Positions 37,067-49,717 are shown, numbered from the stretch's first letter. The stretch: 64,000 nt of DNA from Campylorhamphus procurvoides (GCA_013396655.1 WBMV01007323.1:124001-188000), one strand, 5' to 3'. The notes: generated by a model from the sequence alone, not told the origin. Numbers and translations: made by a program.

Positions 37067-40000
37067 TCGCTTCTCTGCTAAATCAGAACAACTTGGATGC
37101 TTTGGGTTTGACTGCCTCTGAGATACTTCAACTATTAAAAGAAGTTCTTTTCTAAACTTTGCGCTGTGTGTGGGAAACACATCATACATGTCTACTTCAC
37201 GCCCTACTGCCACACAGTCATGCTCTAAGCTCCAAACAAGTTCAGAGGGTACTGGAAGCCTTCTAGGTACTGAACCCTGACAGCTGATTCCCTGTGATTA
37301 GATAGCCATGGTCAGCTGTAATACCTTTTTTTAAGAACCCTATTTACATTGCTTTAATTGCATCACTGTATGCAGTGCTGGATGGTATGTTTTGAAAATC
37401 TTATTGAGAGTCAGAAAAGTGTCAAAGATCCTTTGGAGAGAAGGCTTTGAAAACTGAAATCCTCAAGGACAGGACTTCTGTCATCAGCAGTAAATGTGTC
37501 TGCAATAAGCTGCTTGTGCAGAGTAAAGCAAAGGTTAAGCACACGTCTTAAAAAGCTGTATTGTCCACTAATAAAGCACTTTGTGCATGCAGCTGTCATG
37601 TGAAGTTTCTTTTTTTTTTGACAATCTTGAGTACTGTTTAAAGTATTTTGTGGAACAATCCTTGCAATGGTGAGAAATTTCCCCTGAATTATTCACTTGA
37701 CAGCTGGAGATGCAGCTGTTAAAAACAGCTCTTCAGGAAGAAAAGAAATTAAAATGGGTAGGGAGAAAAATAATAATAAACCAAGGAAATTGGAAGAATG
37801 AAAAGAGTTTGAGTGAAAGAAACATTTACAGCGGAAATATGCTAAGGAATGTGCCTGGGAAAAGCCACATTTTTCAGCATTTTCTCCTCAGTTTTTTTTC
37901 CTTTTGTAAGTTGTACATATTTAGGGAAGGAGAAGCAAAGAGCAATTTATGCAGCTCAATATCAGATTGCGCTTTCCTGACAAGGTCCATCACCCTCAGA
38001 AACTGTGAGTGTTTGGGAAGATGGTGATGCTTGCAAATCAGTCTGCAAAAGAAACAGCACTGAGCAATCTGACTTCTTTTTAATCAGAAGGGAAACAAAA
38101 TACCAGACACCATTTAGGATGTTTTTACGTTGTGTTTTTTTTTGTTGTTTTTTCTTTAAGTACTGAACTACATTAACAAAATGCTACCTACTTATTATTT
38201 ATCTTTCAGATGATGCCATTCATTTATAGGCTGCACTGACATGTTAATACTTCAGAAATAAGTCAGTCATTGACACACTGTTGTGTCAGGAATTTTACTG
38301 TTAAGTAACAAATGTCTATTCAAGAAAACTGGCTATGAAGTAGAATGGGTAAGATGTATCAAATAGGCCAATGGATAAAAGAAAAAGGATTGGGGGAAAA
38401 AAAAGCCAATGCAAAAGAGCCATAATTTATTAGGATAGCAAAATTGCAGCCTGATAGCACAACAAAAGACTCGGTAAACGCATACCATGATTCATATTCA
38501 CAGGGAGCTGCAGCAAGTGAGGGGCATTACTTTGAACATGTTGCATATCAAAATATAGAGCTTGAATCTCAGTTAGAACCCACACATTGTTTAATTTTTA
38601 AGTAAAAACCTCACACATAAGTCTTTGTAAAGAATTGTGGTGAAAATATATTGCTGCTGGTTTAGGTATGGGAGGGTAAGAAGACTTTAGATAGGAGATC
38701 TGCAGTTACCTTCTGGTCCTGCTGTGTTCAGACACTTTTAAAATGATTCCTAAAGTTTTGGAGTTTGGAGAGAGGGTGGTAATCATATTATAGTAATTTA
38801 AAATATTCTTGAGGCATTTTACTTGGGGTTTGGCTTTAGCTCTCCACTTCATTACAAAAATGACTCTGCTATGTTAACAGAGGTGCACTGGCACATATCT
38901 GGTATACCAAAAGGAGAACAGAGCTTGACTGTATGCAGCTGTGAAGCTTACATGCACTCTTGCTTGTTATATGAGCTGTTTGTATGGTACTGCTGAAGAA
39001 GTTTCTCTTCTCAGCATGTAGATGTGTAGTATTTTCTGTAAAATAATACTGAGCAATTCCCATAAACCCCTAATTATATTCCCTGAATCTGTGGGCAGCC
39101 TCACCACTCTTGTATGGAAGAGCAGTGATATATGTGTGCAGCAGGACCTACAAGGTGGTGAGCCTATGATTTAGAGAAGCCTTGCACTAATCACTGGTTG
39201 CAACTGGGGCTGGATTAAGAGGAAACGAGGAGATAGCCAAGTCTGGCTGCTGAACCAAGGAAACCAAGCCCCCTGCACATCAATATAAAGCCCTGGATAT
39301 TTTCACTGAATATCAGTATATTTCTCAGTGAAAAGGTGCCCATTGGCAGTCACCAGATTTCCACAGCAGACAAAAGAACTCCCTCTCACTCCCGGCTCAC
39401 GATGATATCACTCTCTGCCATCTGCCTATTAGCCTTTGTGAAAAGGCTGAAGTGCAGACAGAGGACGTTTTTTCTTCAGCCAAATGATTGCTTGCAGTAG
39501 ATAGACTTAGCGGGAAAAATTGGATACCCAGGCTCCACTGTTGAAACCAGGTCTTTTGATCCTATAGCTTTCTTTGATTCCATAGTTTCCATTGCTAGAG
39601 CCAAGAAATCACACTGTTCAGGAGACAGAGAAGACTGTCAGAAAGAGTTGGATGTGAGACTTCTAACTTCCCAAAAAGATGCAAAAACAAGGGCCTGCTC
39701 AATGTGAGGCTTCTATAGCAGGGAATGTCCCACACGAGATCTTCAGTGAAGGACTGTGCACTCCATTCACTGAGGCTTTGGGTAGGATCCGGCTTTGCCT
39801 TTCCTAGACTGTCTGTGTCTGTGAATTTTGATTGCCTTTTCCTATTAAAGTGCAATGTCTAATTGTTACTTGGAAGAATATTGAATCATTATTATAGGGC
39901 TCATTTAGTCAATATGTCTGTAGTCATTCCACTGCCTCTGCCTTTATTTCTTTAATCCTTACTTGTTGCTGCATTTTAATATTGTCTTTCCTCAAACCAG

Positions 40001-41212
40001 ATTGCTTGTTCCTTAAAGAGTTGACCTCATGATTAATTTGCCTTCCTGGTGTTCTCAATGCCACAGGGATCACATGACATTTATATATCCAGCACCATGG
40101 GAAGGACCCATGATGCTACTTCAACATATACTTCTGTTTCACTGAAGTAATTGCCGAAGCTCTCATTACCCTTAGTGATGTAGCATGGTATCCCAAAGAC
40201 ATAGCTTGAAGTTTCAGACCAACAGAAAATGATCATCAACTCAAACAATCTAGACCTTATCAGTCTGAAAATGTGTCACAGAACTAACTTGGAAAGAGGA
40301 GAAAATTAAAAAAACTAGTCTTCGGGACTAAGGTTTCTTCAAGAGTAGGTTATATTACGCAGCTTTTTGAAGTTTAACATTGTTACTAGTCTTCTGGAAA
40401 GGTGACCTGGGATTCAGTATAGAATTTCCCTAAAGAAAGAGGAAAGCAGTTTTCTTTAAAATGTTTTTGTCTCTCTTTTTTAAATCCTTTTCCCTCTGAG
40501 TTTATTCTTTACTAAAGTTTCAGCATGGGCTTTGAAAGAATAAAATATCTTTTCTTGAACTTCAGATATCTTTGAAAAACAATCATAGTCTAATTCTAAA
40601 GGTGAATGAGTAGAGGGAAATTTGTAAAACACCCAGTTGACTAGGAATAATAGCTTCTCCTTCTGGCAAATATTTAGTTGAGAGACTAATACTGTGACCT
40701 CTGAAACTGGAGGATGGCTTCTAGTTTTCTGAAGCTTTAGATTCATTGCAAAGCATTTTATAAGAAATAGAGACAAATAGAAGCCGTGCCTTGGGAAATA
40801 CATGGAGACTACAGTTTGCTATATAGTGATGTCAGTGACAGTCAATGCAATGCTCCAGTTAAACTGGGGCCAAAAGCTCAGACGAGGAACAGATGGGGCC
40901 CATTCTGGAAAATCAGAACAGAGGGTTCTGGGAAACAAAACAATGGAAGTGCCTATCATCTCACACCCTGCACCTTCTTCAGACGAGGTGTAAGGTGAAT
41001 CTGTCCCAGATGTATAGAGCAGACTAAGTAGTCTACCAGAATGCTGAAGAAGGGTGTCTTATCAGGCAAAGGAATAAACAGCTCCCACATGTTCCTCACC
41101 CTTTCTTTCAGCTTATCCTAGCCCAGCTCCTCATTCTGAACAGATTAGCACCCAACCCTCTTTTCCCTGTCTGGCAATTTGATGCTTGTTAAGACTGCTC
41201 CCTCTGTCTCAC
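37067..41212. other. Noncoding DNA, no gene recognised
   Basis: No gene or transposon recognised. Contains T-rich tracts (37611-37619, 38133-38158). Open frames of up to 107 codons (40480-40803 minus) have no family resemblance. Confidence 0.65.
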
Positions 41213-41370
41213 TTGCAGTTGGGCCAGCTGCAGCCTGTGACCTTCTGCTTCTGCGCAGGTTGCTGCATTTGGAAACAGCTCATGCTTTGGCATCAGTTCA
41301 TCTTGCTCCCTTCTGGTTTGCTCAGAGGCCGAGGAGTCTGGCAAATCTCCTGTGTAACTCACACCTCCAA
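41213..41370 (-). other. Candidate internal coding exon, unrecognised (minus strand)
   Basis: On the minus strand a good acceptor (a T-rich stretch, then TTTTGCTGCAG, with AG at 41372-41371) is followed by 158 bases open in one frame. They end at a good donor (CTGCAA then GTGAGA, GT at 41212-41211). Intron phases would be 1 and 0. The 53-residue translation is hydrophilic and protein-like: a Ser/Asp/Glu-rich first half, a charged RREQDEL segment, then a Leu/Gln-rich C-terminal part that could form a helix. Base composition is G+C-richer than its neighbours. Against it, the plus strand is also open here in two frames and has its own acceptor-like site, I recognise no homologue, and no partner exons can be placed. 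It could equally be a noncoding exon or chance. Confidence 0.22.
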
Positions 41371-44300
41371 CTGCAGCAAAAGTAACAGATGAAAGCATTG
41401 CTTTCTCTGCCACTGTCTGCTGCTGAATGGAGTTTAATTGGAGTTCTGTAGAAGTTGGAAGACAATTTTTCTTGTGTTTTGTGTGTATTTTACTTTGCTG
41501 CTGAGATTCATAAGGCAGCACGTATCAGCTACATAAGAGAAAAGGCATAGCCTGTCCCTTTTCAGGCACAACAGGCTCTGAACTCAAATTTGTTTCCTCG
41601 CAGAGATAAATGCATGTCCCAGCTTTGGGATCAGGTGAATCAACCAGTAACTGTTCTGTTTGTTTTACCAGATATTTTAATTAGGTTTCTCTTTATGACA
41701 ACATTCTTAATAATGGGAAACGTAGAATACTTTTGCATTCTTTTTTATTATCGTCTAGAAATTGTATGGTTATCATTACATTTGAATTTCACATGCTCTC
41801 TAACTATGTATACCTGGGATATCTTTGTATGCTCTGAAATCAGATGATATGCTGGATAGTTATTGCAAGTGAAGATCTGTTGACTGTTTTCCTAAAACAG
41901 AAACACCAGATCTAATATCCTGGATCTCTTTCAACTTGGATAGATCTGCATTCAGCAAAATTGTCCCAATTCAAGATGGCCACAATATTATTTATCTTCC
42001 TGCCTTAATCCATGTTCTGTTTAACATTGTCTGTTGTTAAAGAATCACTCCTGCTCCAGCTCAGATATGATTACATTTCAGCAACAGATAAAGCAATTCT
42101 TAGCTAAAGTCTGTAAATCTGATTGCTCTTATCTTACAAGTAAATGAATAAGAGGTGCTGTTATCCTTCACCCTCGTCTGAATCTTATGGCAGCAGGAGC
42201 ACAGGCAGTGATTGAAGGGCACAGCAGGTGCTGATACAGAACATCTGTTGAGCTGTGTTGAGATAGGTTTCCAAGTGGTGGTTTCTGGTGGAACTGTTGG
42301 AGTTACTCACTCTGTTTAAGTTACTGTTAGAGATTATTTCTATCTGCATAAATAATGAAGAGAAATTATCTTAGCAGGAAGGCAATGCATTCACAAAGGC
42401 AAATACAATGAGCATGACTGTTGAATCCATCTTAAGATTTCTTTCTAGGTCCACTCCCTCCTTTTCACAATACATCCTGAAAACTGAATTACTTTCCATT
42501 CTGCATGCACATTCAGCTGAACTAGTGAAAGGAAGTGCCCAAAGAGGAAGATGGATATTGATCATCTCAGAAACTGAGGCAAAGCTAGAAGTAGGGAACT
42601 TCAGAAACAGGACAAGAAAAGAAAGAGATGAATAAAAATAGGAAAGGAGTAATTTTGGTTTCCAATATCAAAAATATAAATGCAAGCACTGATTCTGTTA
42701 CTTTTAATCATGTTTTTGACAGTAGGATTAGTGTCCCTGTAGAAATGGAGTTTCAAAACCAAAATATTGTTAGGTGTGCCATGGGAAATCTGTATCTCAA
42801 AAGGCTGATACCCTTTCATGAAAGGCTTTGTAAGGAAGACATTAATCCAAATCTAATCACACATATTAACCACATAAATGGTCAGCTTGAAGAAAGCTTG
42901 AAGAAGTCTTTTGAACCTAAAAGCTTTCTTGCCTTCCTTTTTCTACCTTCCCTCTAGTTTTACTGGATGGATTAAGAGAAGTGATTGCCTCTGGCTACTG
43001 ATTTTGCCTCGTTCGATTCGCTCATAACCATACAAGGTAATTAATCTGCATGTTGATCAGTGGTGTGAAACCCTGAGCTCTGCTGTATTTCCAGGCAGTT
43101 GTATCACAGTTGCAGTTGGTTGTGGTGAATGATGTAACTGATAGCACACTTCTGGGTGGCAAGCACTGGAAGATTGACCCTGGTAGTTTCCTGAATGATG
43201 TAAATCAGCACAGGGCAATTTTAAACAACAGAACTGTATTGATTTGTGCTGGCTACTATTTTAAATAACCTGTGAAGTTCTTTGAGAGGAAAGGGATTGG
43301 GAAAAAAAATATCAAATAGTAACATCAAGTCTTAAAACTCCCAGTGGAAATGTTATATGGGAGGCTTAAGGCCAAAAAAAGGAAAACCACTAGAAAGCTT
43401 TTTCAGTGGAAGATATTATGCCTGTTAGAAAAACTTAATTAACTGTATAGAGACGTTAAAAAGCCTACACAAGAGTGTAATGAAAACTGCTCCATGAGAC
43501 AATGAGACATTCTGCATTTGGATCAGATTTCCAAGAATCTAATATGGCTCCTGTCTGAGCTACAAAATGCAATTTATTTAAACAATTAGCGGTAAAGGAT
43601 GCTACAAATTAGATCACTGTGACAGTAACAGAAAATTAATGCTTCTTCTCCACTGCCTCTTCCCACTTGTATCTTCAGAATAGACTTTGAAAGAAAGCAT
43701 ACTTGCAATAAAAATGTTATAACATCACACTAGTGTGAATTTGGTTACTGCACCACAAAGTCGTTTGTATTACCTGTTTCTGGACTGTCATAAAAAACAA
43801 AACAACTTTCAAGATTTTTTTGATCCTCATATCCTGTTTAGTTTAACTTTACTTTTTTTTTTTTTTTAGGAGCCGACAGCTAATGCTGTTAGGAAAACGC
43901 AAATATTATAACAGAAAGAAAAAGAACTAGAAAGGAAATCTCTACAAGCTGTCTTTGGTATTACAGTGGTATTTGTACTCTTATCTATAATTAGGTACCT
44001 ACAAGCCCTTTTCTCCTCTAAATGGCTCTCTGCTGTGCTTTGATCTGAATACCTTCTTCAGGTTTTTAGATATGCACAGGCCTTTTCAATGATCCAATAC
44101 TGCAGTTGCATGAGCAGATTAAGCTGATAAATCTTGATATTGCTGTCCCAACTTTCACTTGAATTTGATAGTTTTACTTCTACGCTGTTGCCCCTACTCA
44201 TTTGAGATCCTTCTTTTGGCAGTAGCATTTGTGGCCATGCAATCAACTACAGCAAGTTATGATCAATTTTCTTTTCTGAGGATCATTTCCTCAGTCCAGC

Positions 44301-44551
44301 TCATTCACTGCTGTATACACTGCTGTGCTGGCACAATAGAGGGAGGGGATATGGGAAATGAGCATTTATAAAAAGATCCTTTTGCAGCAGCAATGATGGC
44401 TTATATCAGCTCAAGCTACTATTAGAACTACAGTTTGAGTTCATCTTAATAAGTCACATGAAGTGTAGTTATAAAGCACAGCCTAATGCATTATTGGCAC
44501 TGTAGGGGAGAGATCCTACTCCACCCTATTATTTCACTCTTCTCTTTTCAG
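41371..44551. other. Noncoding DNA, no gene recognised
   Basis: No gene or transposon recognised. Contains a run of 15 T at 43853-43867. Open frames of up to 109 codons (42628-42957 plus) have no family resemblance. Confidence 0.65.
43853..43867. repeat. Poly(T) run of 15
   Basis: An uninterrupted T tract followed directly by AGG. It would make a nominal splice acceptor, but nothing recognisable follows. Confidence 0.9.
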
Positions 44552-44715
44552 GCACAGCAATGCCATCCTTGAGCTGGCTTTGGTGCTTCTCAGACTCAGC
44601 AATGACCCAATTCCAATTCCTCAATCAGCAGTCACCTGTACTGGCAAGAGAAAACAAATGGATTCCTGCAGATTACAGAGTTCTAATAAAGTGCCTGACA
44701 AGCACCAGAACTGAT
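44552..44715 (+). other. Candidate noncoding or terminal exon
   Basis: A near-ideal splice acceptor precedes this segment: a pyrimidine tract ending TTCTCTTTTCAG, with AG at 44550-44551. A canonical AATAAA lies at 44685-44690, so a terminal exon of about 150 bases of a long noncoding RNA is possible. A moderate donor (GTAAAG at 44716) offers an internal-exon alternative. The frame beginning at ATG 44560 stays open through both, but its product is not recognised. Strong acceptors do occur by chance in T-rich DNA. Confidence 0.18.
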
Positions 44716-44830
44716 GTAAAGGAGAGGATAAGATCATGTAGTCAAGAGAAGGAACAAATCCTCCCCTTCTGCAAACGGTGAATTGCTACATTGGCTCAAA
44801 AATAATGGGCACGAATAAATTGTTATATTA

Positions 44831-45081
44831 AGCATTCCCAGGAACATTCCCAGACAATTAGGCAAACTGGCACACAATGACCCATTGATGATGCTAACAA
44901 ATTCTCATAAACTCCAAAACAGGCTGGCTGCATGCAAACTGCCTGTTGGGAAATGTCCCTGGAATGAGCTGTCCTTGGGCAAGGGTTAGTTATGACCTGC
45001 CAGAATTGTAACAGGAAATGTTTAAATGGTTTTCCACCATGGATGGTGGAGTTCCAGTGCCTGGGAATGTTCCCAGATGCT
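44831..45081. repeat. Segment bounded by inverted copies of a palindromic motif
   Basis: The left end (44831-44853) and the right end (45061-45081) carry inverted copies of a motif centred on GGAACATTCC. The right copy is itself a palindrome with 7-bp arms around a 2-base centre (45061-45076). Just inside the right end is another perfect hairpin with 8-bp arms and a 2-base loop (45033-45050). A 250-bp segment with inverted ends resembles a MITE-like nonautonomous DNA transposon, but the ends match imperfectly and no flanking duplication is evident. The motif also contains ACATTCC, the core recognised by TEAD factors, and TTCCCAGGAA, a STAT-type spacing, so a regulatory element is the alternative. 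Confidence 0.4.
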
Positions 45082-48000
45082 TTTCATGTAGCCAGTGTGT
45101 CTAATACTGTAGAAACCCAGGTCATTAAATATTAAATATTACTGCCAGATAGCTTGATGCCCTCAAATCTTGGTTTTCAGTGTACTGTTTTGGGGTTCTG
45201 GAGTTGCTTGCATTTGAAACTATGCATAATAGTTATCCTGACAATTTTGGAGTCTCTTATTCTGGTTTTCCTATGGGTTTTGTTTATATTAGCTATTGAC
45301 ATACTTGTCTGTCTATTCCAAATATAATTGACCAGCTGAGTGTCCATTTTCTTCTAATTATTTTTCTACATGGTGTAGGCAATTTTCTGTTTTCTGAACA
45401 CCTTTTTCCTTAACTGGTTAAGTATTCTAATAGGTTAAATGTATGGCTGGAAAGTCCCAGTCGGCATCAGTTACCACAAGTGATCTGGGATCTTCCAAAG
45501 TTTTGAAGTGTCATTTAGCCACATGTAACCTGGCTACATGTGAGTGCACTAAGCGTGCATTAAGTCATTTTACCACTAGTGTTCCTGAATGATATATCTC
45601 ACTGGGTCTCTATTCTACTACAACAGCAAGACAACACTGTAGGCAGATCACTTTAAGAAGTTGATGACCTTCTATGTGTCTTCAAAATTCATGCTCATGC
45701 TCCACTTTCAAGACCCAAATCTCATTGGCTTCAGGTAAAGATGTTTTCAGGTGTTTTTAAATGAAAGAGAAATTGTTTGATTAGAAAGTATTCATATCAG
45801 TAGTAAAATGAAAGGCTGTCCTTTGTTATAAATTGTCTTCCTTTATCTGGTATCTTTATATATTTATCAAAATAAATAAATCTTGCAAAACAGAAAACAT
45901 GCATTCTACCAGGGTCTGACCAAGCATCTTTCCTTCATCACCCATATTTTCCCCCTGTTAGATGGAAGTTTAGATGGGATGTAAGCTGTCCTAAACTGGT
46001 GTAAACAGGACAGAATGGTAACTTCCACCAATTTGTGTCAAAACTCACACAATTTGCCTGCTGGTAGAATTGAAAAGCTCAGCTCTGGAAAAAAAAACAG
46101 GCACAAGAGAACACAAATGAGATGGCTTTATTCACTGAATGTTGCTGTATCTGCTGAATCAGCCTTGTGTGAGGAGGACAAAGGACAGCTGTCTGTTCCT
46201 GCTTCCAGTGATTACAGGCTCACAGGCTGCCAATTCTTATCATTTCAGCACCAGTCTCACGAAGTAGTCTTGCCAGGAGCAAAGGGAGATTACGAGGGGT
46301 CATTATGTGCATAGTCCTTATTCAGTTGTGGAGTTAAAGTTGTCTCTTGGTAGTCTGGCAAAGACTACCACAACCCAACCGCAAGCTCTCAAGGGCTCAG
46401 AACATCATTGCGCGCCATTAGTTCTGTCTGAGGGTACCCATTTCTACTCTCCTCTCTGTCAGCTTTAAGGGGTTCAAATTTATTTTTTTTCCTCCTGATG
46501 AAATCTGTTGTTAAGAATAGCAATTAGGAGTGGTCATTCTATTTCAGTGACTGACATGGCTGCCAAAATTCACTACGAACTGTGACCTACTTTGATTCAG
46601 ACTGTGGCTGTATATTTTCAGGGTCTAATGAGGAGCTGTTATGTTGTAGTACTAAAGTTAGGAGCAATCTCACATTTAATAATGGCTTAAACTAGATGAC
46701 GATGTGTGCTGGCTGAAACTGTGATCTTGGTTTTTCTGAAATGAGTGATCTTATTACTTTGCTTTTCAGATCTTTAAAGAAAAAAAATAAAGGTGATATG
46801 AACTTCTGATAATTTAAAAGATCCCAAGATCCTACCCAGCTTCCCTTTCCTGGTGGTCCATTGATTTTTCATTGACAATTTAGACTAATAAAGCGAATTC
46901 AGACACCTCTTTCCCTTTTGCTCTTTGTAGGTTTTTCACATATTTCTCTGTTTATGAGGATTTTTCTGCAGAAATTAAATCTAAGAAAATTTTGATTTTT
47001 AAGATCTGATTAATGGGGAAAATATAGGTAGGAAGAGAGAGGCCCTTGGTACTAAACCTTGTTTCCTAGAAGAGATAAACCCAACATCGGTTACAGACGA
47101 AAATGTTTATATTCCACAAGGCCAAGAGTGTATTTATCCTTAGTTCCATTGTAGTTCCAAATGAATTTGTGATACATTTTTCATTTGACTCAGGATCTCA
47201 GCTAAGACATGCTGTTGTCAACAGCAGTTCCTTCTTCACCCTCAAAGGACAGGTCATGAGGAAATAATGCTGCCATTTAACTTTTCACTGAACACTTCCA
47301 TTCCTTATGACAGTTTCATTTTCCTTTTTAAACATCCCTTTTGCTGAATTTCATTCTGAATATAAATTGTTACTCTTATACCTTGCATAGTCTACCTCAG
47401 TGCATTGCTTTAATGGAGCCATCTGATTTATGGTAATCCAGTTAGTTAGCACCAAGATCCCATGATAAAAACACTTGGTGAAAGAAAGACAGTTTATACA
47501 TTTCGTGATGTTGCCAAAACATGGGACATGAAGAACAGAGATTTTATTTTGCATGATTCAAATATAAGATCAATTGACAGCCATAGGAAAACAGAGGAAT
47601 GACAAGGCTCCAGACTGCACATACCACTGTTTTGTGGGGATATTCAGAAGAATTCAAAGTGCAGTGCAGACAGTTAGTCAGCAGAATCAATGCAATGTGA
47701 TCATGAAGTCTTCTTTACAGTGCAAGCAGCTGTCTGTGAGATGGAAAGGATTTCAGGAAATGTAATGGGCCAGACAATGTCTTTCTACACCTCAGCTCGC
47801 TGCTCAGTTCCCACAGTATGTACAGTATTGTATCTGTTGGATCAAAAATGTAATCAGGCAGCTGTAAGAGGACTTATAAACTGTCTTAACCATACAGAAA
47901 GCCTACAACAGTCATTCCTCAGTAATAATGCCAGGCTCATCTCAGGAACGGATGAATGTGCACTATCTTTTAGATGTGTAAAAGTAGTTTTGGCTCTGAT

Positions 48001-48960
48001 TTTCCAAGATCATTTGACCTCAAGTGCCAGGCTAAATTCTTGCTAGTGTTGCCAAAAGCCTGTCTTTCAGATTCCCTGTGCATCTGGTGAGAGCTATGGC
48101 TTTTTTTTTTTTTTCACTTTCCTTGAATTTCTGTGTGCTTCTCCAGGGAACTGACAGAGAACTGCTGTGTCTGAGTGTAAAAATGGCTGGATTTCAAGCT
48201 TTGGAGAAACAATTAACATGAACTGATCCATCAGTTACCCATGGTCCTCTGTTTTGGTTCATTTGGTTGTTTAGTAGGAAGGGATGGAACCTTTATATAG
48301 CTACTAAAACATGATTTTTATAATATGCTTCTGGAGAACGTATCATTATTTAAAAAACATTCTCTACATTCATCCTGAAGCTTTTATGTCAGCTCAAACA
48401 CAGTAGTAGTACTAAAAAGCCCCCCTAAAATAGCCCTGCTGTGACTTTTTCATACTATGTGGGCTGGATCATACAATTTCCACTTTCACCTACTGTCTAG
48501 TAGGTTCTCAGATATTAGTTCACAGAGCAGCTCTTAGGTATCTCACAGCTCTACCTTTTTCTTCAAGTGACAAGGGGCAGAGGATTCTCAGCCTCCTGTG
48601 GATTAGTCTCCATGACTCCTTCTACAGTGTATTCTCCTTCCAGATGACCCTTGCTACAGCTAGCAGAGTTCTTCTCACATATTTCCAAATGTATTTGAAG
48701 TAGATTAAAAACACAGTGCTGAACAGTTCTATAAATACAAATCTAACTTTGTGGCCAGAATAGAAATTCTTGGATACTATGGAGAAACACTTTAAAATAC
48801 TTTTAATATGTCCATAAATCGAATAAGCCACTTGTAGAAGTTTTCTGTAGCGTCTGGGAATGTCTGCCTGCCTCAGTAAGGCATCACCTTCATTTGAGCT
48901 GTCAAATGCACTTAGTCATGCTAGGCTTTATTTGGATGACTGAATGGCAGCAAACAAGTC
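45082..48960. other. Noncoding DNA, no gene recognised
   Basis: No gene or transposon recognised. It holds the hairpin at 46348-46370 and a run of 14 T at 48101-48114. Open frames of up to 118 codons (47690-48046 plus) have no family resemblance. Confidence 0.65.
46348..46370. repeat. Perfect hairpin, 9-bp stem and 5-nt loop
   Basis: Bases 46348-46356 pair exactly with 46362-46370. Outside a small bulge a further four pairs are possible (GTTG with CAAC), and CpG-containing sequence follows at about 46410. No RNA family is recognised, and several stems of this size are expected by chance. Confidence 0.7.
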
Positions 48961-49092
48961 AGTCTCCTCCTCTGAGCCTTCTCTTCTCCCAGCTGAATAG
49001 TTGTAGCTATCTTGGCCTTTCCTCATAGGAGAAATGCTCCTGTTTCTTTATAATCTTTGAGGTCCTTTGCTGGACTGTCTCCAGCATGCAAG
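48961..49092 (-). mobile_element. CR1 LINE fragment, outer element, part 1 (minus strand)
   Basis: The sequence follows the CR1 3' region read in reverse: CTCCTCCTCTGAGCC, then CTTTCCTCATAGGAGAAATGCTCC, then GCTGGACTGTCTCCAGCA. It breaks off where the opposite-oriented CR1 begins, and the same reverse reading resumes at about 49493. The terminal 3' octamer end is not present at the low-coordinate side, so the element is truncated or eroded there. It is noncoding in its present state. Confidence 0.88.
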
Positions 49093-49094
49093 AC

Positions 49095-49490
49095 TGAGGG
49101 AAATGGTTGTTTAACCTGGAGAAAAATTAACTGCAGGAAAACCTTATTGCTCTCTACAGCTACCTGAAAGAAGGTTGTAGCGAGGTGGGGGTTGGCCTCT
49201 TCTCCAAAGTAACAAGCAGTAGGATGAGGCGGCTTGTCCTCAAGTTGCACCAGTGGGGGTTTAGATTGAATGTGAGGAAAAATGTCATCAGGGAAAGGGT
49301 GTTCAAGCACTGGAAGAGGTTGCCCAAGAAAATGATTGAGCCACCATCCTTGGAGGTATTTAAAAGAAGTGTAGATGTGGTGCTCAGGGACATGGTTTAG
49401 TGGTGGACTTGGAGTGTTAGGTTAATGGTTGGACTCAATATCTTTTCCAAACTACATGGTCCTATGATTTTATGATGCTATGATTCTATG
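49095..49490 (+). mobile_element. CR1 LINE fragment, younger, inserted into the outer CR1 (plus strand)
   Basis: A 5'-truncated CR1 end of about 395 bp in forward orientation. It opens with the GTTGTTTAACCTGGAG-like segment and continues through ACCTTATTGCTCTCTACAGC, GTAGCGAGGTGGGGGTTGG and TGGAGGTATTTAAAAG. It finishes with the CR1 3' terminal octamers (TATGATTT, TATGATGC, TATGATTC, TATG). CR1 3' untranslated ends are all that is usually left, because reverse transcription starts at the octamer end and stops early. It contains no intact reverse-transcriptase frame. Because it splits another CR1, it is the later insertion. Confidence 0.92.
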
Positions 49491-49717
49491 TATGTCCATG
49501 TTTCTTTTGTACTGGGGATCCTAGCACTGGACAGAGTACTCTGGGTGTGAACTCATCAGTCCTAAGCAGAAGGGAAGAAGGATCAACTCCCCTGATTTGC
49601 AGGCAGCACTCCTAATGCAGCCAAGGATACCACTAGCCTTCATGGTGGAAAAGACATACTGCTGGCTTGGTTTCAATTTTCTGTCTGCCAGAATCCCCAG
49701 GTCCTATTCTGCAAAGC
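49491..49717 (-). mobile_element. CR1 LINE fragment, outer element, part 2 (minus strand)
   Basis: Continues the reverse-oriented CR1 interrupted at 49092. Recognised blocks include TTGTACTGGGGATCC, GGACAGAGTACTCTGGGTGTG, CACTCCTAATGCAGCC, GACATACTGCTGGCT and CCCAGGTCCTATTCTGCAAAGCT. Together with part 1 about 355 bp of one CR1 are preserved. Its reading order on the minus strand is part 2, then part 1. Confidence 0.92.
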
